This document shows positions 6,627 to 9,915 of a stretch of 9,915 nt of DNA, one piece after another. The stretch is taken from the NCBI GenBank assembly GCA_016219235.1, contig JACRBO010000419.1:1-9915 (forward strand), in the 5' to 3' direction. This stretch comes from Chloroflexota bacterium. GTDB lineage: Bacteria > Chloroflexota > Anaerolineae > Fen-1058. Position 1 is the first letter of the stretch, and each line of letters starts with the position of its first letter. Below the pieces are notes generated by a model. It was not told the DNA's origin. It was given only the letters and a program-made list of their open reading frames with translations, and did not search any database. The position numbers and the translations under genes are program-made.

Positions 6627-9170
6627 ATGAACGACGAACAGCCGATCCGCATCTTGTTTGTCGAAGACGTGCCGTTTGACGCCGAACTGGCCGAGCGCGT
6701 GCTGCGCAAAGAGGGCCTCGTCTTCACCTCCGCGCGCGTCGATACCCGGGACGACTTCCTGGCGGCGTTGACGACCTTTCAGCCCGATCTGATCATCTCG
6801 GACTACACCCTACCCGAATTTGACGGGCTGCAGGCTCTGAAACTTTCGCTTGAATATGATCCGGCGCTGCCCGTGATCCTGATGACCGGCTCGCTGAATG
6901 AGGAGACGGCTGTCCACTGCATCAAGTCGGGCGCGACCGATTACGTTCTCAAAGACCGCATTACCCGGCTGCCGTTTGCGGTGAAAGAAGCGCTGGAACA
7001 GAAGCAAACGCGCCTGGCTAAAGACGCCGCCGAACGGGCGCTGCGCGAGAGCGAAGCACGCTATCGGCTGCTATTTGATACCAGCATGGACGCCGTTTTG
7101 CTCACCGCCCCGGATGGCCGTATCTTTGCCGCCAATCCGGCTGCCTGCCAGATGTTCGGACAAACAGAGGCCGAGCTGATACAGGTCGGGCGCGACGGTG
7201 TGGTCGATGCTTCAGACCCGCGCCTGGAACTGGCGTTAGCAGAGCGCGCCCGGACGGGCAGGTTCATTGGCGAGATCGCGCTGATCCGTAAAGACGGCGC
7301 CCAATTTCCAAGCGAAATATCCACCGCGATTTACCACGACAACGAAGGGCGCGTTAGAAGCAGCATGATCATTCGCGACATCACCGACCGCAAGCGAGCC
7401 GAAGACACTCTCCGTCAGCGTGTGACCGAGTTGGAACTGTTATATGAAAGCGGCCTGGCGCTGCGCCAGTTGCTAAGCCCCCGGGAAATCGGTCAAAAGA
7501 TCATTGACCTGCTGGCTCAAAAGCTGGCCTGGCACCATACCACCGTCCGGCTTTACCATCCGCACGACGAGACATTGGAACTGTTAGCTTTTGAGCAGTC
7601 GGGGCTGACGAACGAGGCGGAACGCCACGCCGTTGAAGAACGCTTCAAGACCCTCATTGCGCGGTCTGGCGACGGATTATGCGGCTGGGTGGTCCAGCAC
7701 GGCCAGACCGTGCGCACCGGCGACCTCGCCCATGATCCGCGCTATGTAGAGACTGCGCCCGATTTGCGGTCTGGCCTCTATGTGCCGATGAAAGTCGGTA
7801 AGCGCGTGATCGGCGTCATCAGCGTTGAGGATCAACGGATCGACGCCTTCAGTGAAGCCGATGAACGGTTGACCGCCACGCTGGCCGCCCAGGCCGCCAG
7901 TGCGCTGGAGAATGCCCGGTTGTTCGGCGAAACCCGCCAGCGTTTGACCGAGATGGAAGCCCTGCATACCATCTCGGCGGCCCTGCGCGCCGCGCCGTCC
8001 CATGCCGAAATGCTGCCGGTGATCGTCCACGTGGCGTTCGACGTGCTGAAAGCGGCCGGCGCGGCGCTGGCCCTGCGTGTGCCGGCCAACGACGAACTGA
8101 TCGTCGTCTATGGCCAGGGCGTCTGGGTTGATCGGACCGGCACACGTCTCCCGCCAGGGGCCAGGATCGGCGTCATCGGCCATGTCATCGCCACCGGTCG
8201 AACTTATTCGAACGCTGATGTCGATCACGAACCACGGTTGCTGCTCGCCGAGCGCTGGGATGAGTTACAGGGTGTCGCCGCGGCCCCCCTTATTACGCAA
8301 GAACAGATCGTGGGTGCTTTGATCGTAGGCCGGCCCACTGACTATAGCGACGAAGAGGCGCGCCTGTTGGCGGCCATCGCCGACATCGCCGCCAATGCTT
8401 TGCAGCGCGCGGAGGTGTTGGGGACCCTGGAGCAGCGGGTGGCCGATCGGACGCGCGAACTGGCCGCCGCCAACGAACGCTTGCAGGAACTTGATCGACT
8501 CAAGAGCAAATTCGTGTCCGATGTCTCGCATGAATTGCGGACGCCCGTCACCAGCATGTCACTCTATATTGATCTACTTGATCATGGCAAGCCTGAGAAG
8601 CGCGACTTCTACATTACGCAGCTGGAGCAACAGATGACTCGCTTACGGGCGATGATCAACGAGATTCTAGACCTGGCACGCCTGGAACGCGATCAACACG
8701 AGATCAGCCTGACGCCGATTGACCTCAATGCGATTGTCGAGCATGTTGTCGCGACGCAGCAGGTCGCCGCCGGGGCGGCCGGCCTGCAACTGATCTGCGA
8801 GGTCACGGACCAGATGCCGCTGGTGCTGGCGCAGCCTGAGCAGCTGGGCCGGGCGGTGACGAATGTGGCGGCGAATGCCATCAAATACACGCGATCGGGC
8901 ACGGTGCGGGTCACGACCGATACGAGTGACGACCGGGTGTGCGTCAGTGTGACGGACACCGGTATCGGCATCGCGCCGGAGGATGTGCCGCACGTGTTTG
9001 AGCGATTCTATCGCGGCCAGCCGGTGGCGCAGTCCAACATTCCAGGCACGGGCCTGGGCCTGGCGATCGTAAAGGAGATCGTCGAGGCGCACGGCGGGAC
9101 CGTGCAGGTCGAAAGCGAATTAGGTGTGGGCAGCACGTTCCGGCTATGGCTGCCGGCGATGGTGGGCTGA
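6627..9170 (+). CDS. Hybrid REC-PAS-GAF-GAF histidine kinase, 847 residues, soluble
   Basis: A receiver domain leads the protein (about 1-125): E13-D14, phosphoacceptor D59 (DLIISDYTLPEFDG), T87 (LMTGS) and K109. K109 is followed by Asp (YVLKD) where most receivers have Lys-Pro. A PAS unit follows (about 137-262), then GAF domains at about 265-430 and 440-592, a coiled coil (601-632), and the kinase core with H-box SHELRTPV (His635), N-box NVAANAIKY (N746, N750), G1 box DTGIGI (D777), F-box VFERFYRG and G2 box GTGLGLAIV. No membrane helix is visible, so it should be cytosolic. The N-terminal receiver probably takes phosphate from another kinase, with the membrane kinase two genes upstream the obvious candidate, and then gates this protein's own kinase. 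ATG 6627 has AGGAG at 6615-6619, 7 nt upstream. The 75-bp gap after the receiver gene holds no clear terminator, so it is probably in the same operon. Confidence 0.95.
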   Translation: MNDEQPIRILFVEDVPFDAELAERVLRKEGLVFTSARVDTRDDFLAALTTFQPDLIISDYTLPEFDGLQALKLSLEYDPALPVILMTGSLNEETAVHCIKSGATDYVLKDRITRLPFAVKEALEQKQTRLAKDAAERALRESEARYRLLFDTSMDAVLLTAPDGRIFAANPAACQMFGQTEAELIQVGRDGVVDASDPRLELALAERARTGRFIGEIALIRKDGAQFPSEISTAIYHDNEGRVRSSMIIRDITDRKRAEDTLRQRVTELELLYESGLALRQLLSPREIGQKIIDLLAQKLAWHHTTVRLYHPHDETLELLAFEQSGLTNEAERHAVEERFKTLIARSGDGLCGWVVQHGQTVRTGDLAHDPRYVETAPDLRSGLYVPMKVGKRVIGVISVEDQRIDAFSEADERLTATLAAQAASALENARLFGETRQRLTEMEALHTISAALRAAPSHAEMLPVIVHVAFDVLKAAGAALALRVPANDELIVVYGQGVWVDRTGTRLPPGARIGVIGHVIATGRTYSNADVDHEPRLLLAERWDELQGVAAAPLITQEQIVGALIVGRPTDYSDEEARLLAAIADIAANALQRAEVLGTLEQRVADRTRELAAANERLQELDRLKSKFVSDVSHELRTPVTSMSLYIDLLDHGKPEKRDFYITQLEQQMTRLRAMINEILDLARLERDQHEISLTPIDLNAIVEHVVATQQVAAGAAGLQLICEVTDQMPLVLAQPEQLGRAVTNVAANAIKYTRSGTVRVTTDTSDDRVCVSVTDTGIGIAPEDVPHVFERFYRGQPVAQSNIPGTGLGLAIVKEIVEAHGGTVQVESELGVGSTFRLWLPAMVG

Positions 9171-9222
9171 GACGAGCGTTTGAACTACGCGGCGCAGCGT
9201 GTGAAGTTGAGATCTAAAAATA

Positions 9223-9247
9223 TGACGATTGTCAGGCTTACTTGTCA
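9223..9247. promoter_or_regulatory. Clustered TGAC/GTCA half-sites upstream of the gdhA promoter
   Basis: TGAC-GATT-GTCA (9223-9234) is a small inverted repeat, and TTGTCA occurs directly repeated at 9229-9234 and 9242-9247, 13 bp apart. The cluster ends 15 bp before the assigned -35 position, where an activator could sit. The motifs are short and may be chance; no known regulator is assigned. Confidence 0.25.
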
Positions 9248-9262
9248 CATTCGATACGGGTA

Positions 9263-9291
9263 CTCACCGGCGCGTTGCGCTATGCTATAAT
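9263..9291 (+). promoter_or_regulatory. Extended -10 promoter of gdhA
   Basis: A perfect TATAAT is at 9286-9291, preceded by TG one base away (9283-9284), which is the extended -10 form. The -35 position 17 bp upstream reads CTCACC (9263-9268), a poor match (3 of 6), which is common when the extended -10 is present. Transcription would start near 9298, giving a leader of about 200 nt before the gdhA ATG. This is the strongest promoter in the window. Confidence 0.75.
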
Positions 9292-9356
9292 CGTTCTGCC
9301 AGTCCCTGAGTCATCATCGGAGCCGACCTTTGACCTGCCGCACCGCTGCCCTGTTG

Positions 9357-9395
9357 ATGAGCGTGGTTATCCGCGAAGGGGTAAATTATAGCTAG
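9357..9395 (+). CDS. Possible 12-codon leader peptide in the gdhA leader
   Basis: ATG at 9357 opens a mini-ORF reading MSVVIREGVNYS and stopping at TAG (9393-9395), two bases before the terminator stem begins at 9398. A ribosome at that stop would cover the 5' arm of the terminator, as in translational attenuation. There is no clear Shine-Dalgarno sequence before the ATG, and the peptide has no run of one amino acid of the kind seen in classical attenuators. Chance is a real possibility. Confidence 0.2.
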   Translation: MSVVIREGVNYS

Positions 9396-9397
9396 TG

Positions 9398-9428
9398 AAC
9401 AGCGACCCAAACCTCGGTCGCTGTTTTT
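9398..9428 (+). terminator. Intrinsic terminator inside the gdhA leader (possible attenuator)
   Basis: AACAGCGACC (9398-9407) pairs perfectly with GGTCGCTGTT (9416-9425) around an 8-nt loop, and the stem runs into TTTTT (9424-9428). This is a textbook Rho-independent terminator. It lies about 100 nt after the expected start of the promoter at 9286 and 70 nt before the gdhA ATG, with no convincing promoter in between. It could therefore act as an attenuator of gdhA, or it could serve mainly to stop read-through from the kinase cluster. AGCCGACC (9321-9328) could pair with GGTCGCT (9416-9422) with one bulged base, giving a possible but weaker competing structure. Confidence 0.85.
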
Positions 9429-9444
9429 GTCTCAGTAGACCGAT

Positions 9445-9463
9445 GGGCGGCCCCACCCCGCCC
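9445..9463 (+). repeat. GC-only hairpin between terminator and gdhA ribosome binding site
   Basis: GGGCGG at 9445-9450 pairs with CCGCCC at 9458-9463 around a 7-nt loop. It lies 21 bases before the AAGGAG of gdhA and has no T-run. It may be a structural part of the leader; no function is evident. Confidence 0.35.
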
Positions 9464-9497
9464 GATCTTATTCCACCCTACCTGAAGGAGTATAAGT

Positions 9498-9915
9498 ATG
9501 TCCGAGTCACAGAATCCGTTTGAAACGGCCCAGGCGCAATTCGACAAGGGCGCCGATCTATTGGGCCTGACCGAAGAAGCGCGCGCCCTGCTGCGCTGGC
9601 CGCTGCGCGAATTCCACTTCCGCATCCCGGTCAAGATGGACGATGGCGCCACCCGCATCTTCTCCGGCTATCGCGTGCAGCACAGCGATGCGCGCGGCCC
9701 GAGCAAGGGCGGCATCCGCTTCCACCCGAACGAAACCATCGACACCGTGCGCGCGCTGGCAACGTGGATGACGTGGAAATGCGCCGTGGCTGACATTCCG
9801 CTGGGCGGCGGCAAGGGCGGCGTGATCGTCAATCCCGCGACCTTATCGGTCACCGAGAAAGAGCGCCTGTGCCGCGGCTGGGTCAATCAGATGTGGAAGA
9901 ACATCGGCCCGCGCA
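9498..9915 (+). CDS. gdhA: Glu/Leu/Phe/Val dehydrogenase, probably glutamate dehydrogenase, N-terminal part (3' end outside window)
   Basis: The first 139 residues are visible; the family is usually about 410-450 residues. Glutamate dehydrogenase interconverts glutamate and 2-oxoglutarate plus ammonia with NAD(P) in the cytoplasm, linking nitrogen and carbon metabolism. The dimerisation domain signature is clear: GPSKGGIRFHP with K70, MTWKCAVADIPLGGGKGG with K94 and K106. These correspond to the conserved substrate-binding and catalytic lysines of the family. AAGGAG lies 7 nt before ATG 9498. The alternative is a leucine or phenylalanine dehydrogenase, but the length before the first motif and the RVQHSDARGPSKGG wording fit glutamate dehydrogenases of the hexameric type. 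Expression is probably governed by the upstream promoter and leader terminator. Confidence 0.93.
   Translation, partial: MSESQNPFETAQAQFDKGADLLGLTEEARALLRWPLREFHFRIPVKMDDGATRIFSGYRVQHSDARGPSKGGIRFHPNETIDTVRALATWMTWKCAVADIPLGGGKGGVIVNPATLSVTEKERLCRGWVNQMWKNIGPR

Larger units (their letters stand above)
9171..9497. other. Regulatory spacer between the kinase cluster and gdhA
   Basis: No convincing gene lies here. The first 50 bases after the kinase stop have no terminator-like hairpin. From 9221 on come clustered GTCA motifs, a promoter, a leader with a 12-codon mini-ORF, an intrinsic terminator, and a second GC-only hairpin, each listed separately. The gdhA ribosome binding site AAGGAG is at 9485-9490. 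Confidence 0.7.

Noticed and set aside
7677..8228. 183-codon minus-strand open frame inside the hybrid kinase
   Set aside because: Antisense to conserved GAF domains, with His/Arg/Gly-rich shadow composition and no supporting start signal.
9298..9428. Known riboswitch or T-box in the gdhA leader
   Set aside because: I could not find the conserved core of a T-box or of a glutamine, cyclic-di-GMP or other familiar riboswitch by eye, so only the terminator and possible attenuation are claimed.
9392..9658. 88-codon minus-strand frame across the gdhA leader and start
   Set aside because: It runs antisense through the terminator, ribosome binding site and conserved start of gdhA, with no motif.

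Overview
The window looks like a piece of a moderately GC-rich bacterial chromosome. Large kinases built from many PAS domains, a single-domain response regulator of the cyanobacterial Rcp1 type, and this kind of glutamate dehydrogenase would all fit a Chloroflexota (Anaerolineae/Roseiflexus-like) or similar environmental bacterium. That placement is an impression from protein style, not a search result. All supported genes are on the + strand, and I see no mobile element, tRNA, rRNA or CRISPR array.

Layout. (1) 1-693 is the 3' end of uvrA (nucleotide excision repair). (2) 694-1123 is a long spacer. It holds an 11-bp inverted repeat after uvrA, a perfect 24-bp palindrome, a weak candidate promoter, a possible 45-codon ORF, and two hairpins, the second of which encloses the ribosome binding site of the next gene. 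(3) 1124-9170 is a three-gene two-component cluster: a 1665-residue membrane histidine kinase (7 predicted TM helices, 8 PAS units, 1 GAF, HisKA, HATPase); a 148-residue stand-alone receiver whose start overlaps the kinase by 17 bp; and, 75 bp later, an 847-residue soluble kinase of layout REC-PAS-GAF-GAF-HisKA-HATPase. (4) 9171-9497 is a regulatory spacer with a good extended -10 promoter, followed by an intrinsic terminator that lies inside the leader of the next gene. (5) 9498-9915 is the 5' part of a Glu/Leu/Phe/Val dehydrogenase gene, most likely gdhA.

How the genes may work together. The large kinase has all the residues needed for ATP-dependent autophosphorylation (His1447), and both the small receiver (Asp69) and the receiver at the front of the second kinase (Asp59) have intact acidic pockets. 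A branched relay is therefore plausible: membrane kinase to the free receiver, and/or to the REC domain of the second kinase, whose own His635 is intact. None of the three proteins has a DNA-binding or enzymatic output domain, so the final target must be elsewhere or reached by protein-protein contact.

The most interesting parts for follow-up are the non-coding ones: the 24-bp palindrome, the occluded ribosome binding site of the big kinase with an upstream ORF overlapping its start by ATGA, and the terminator in the gdhA leader with a 12-codon mini-ORF ending two bases before its stem. Nothing here clearly amounts to a new kind of system; these are candidate control elements around known gene families.
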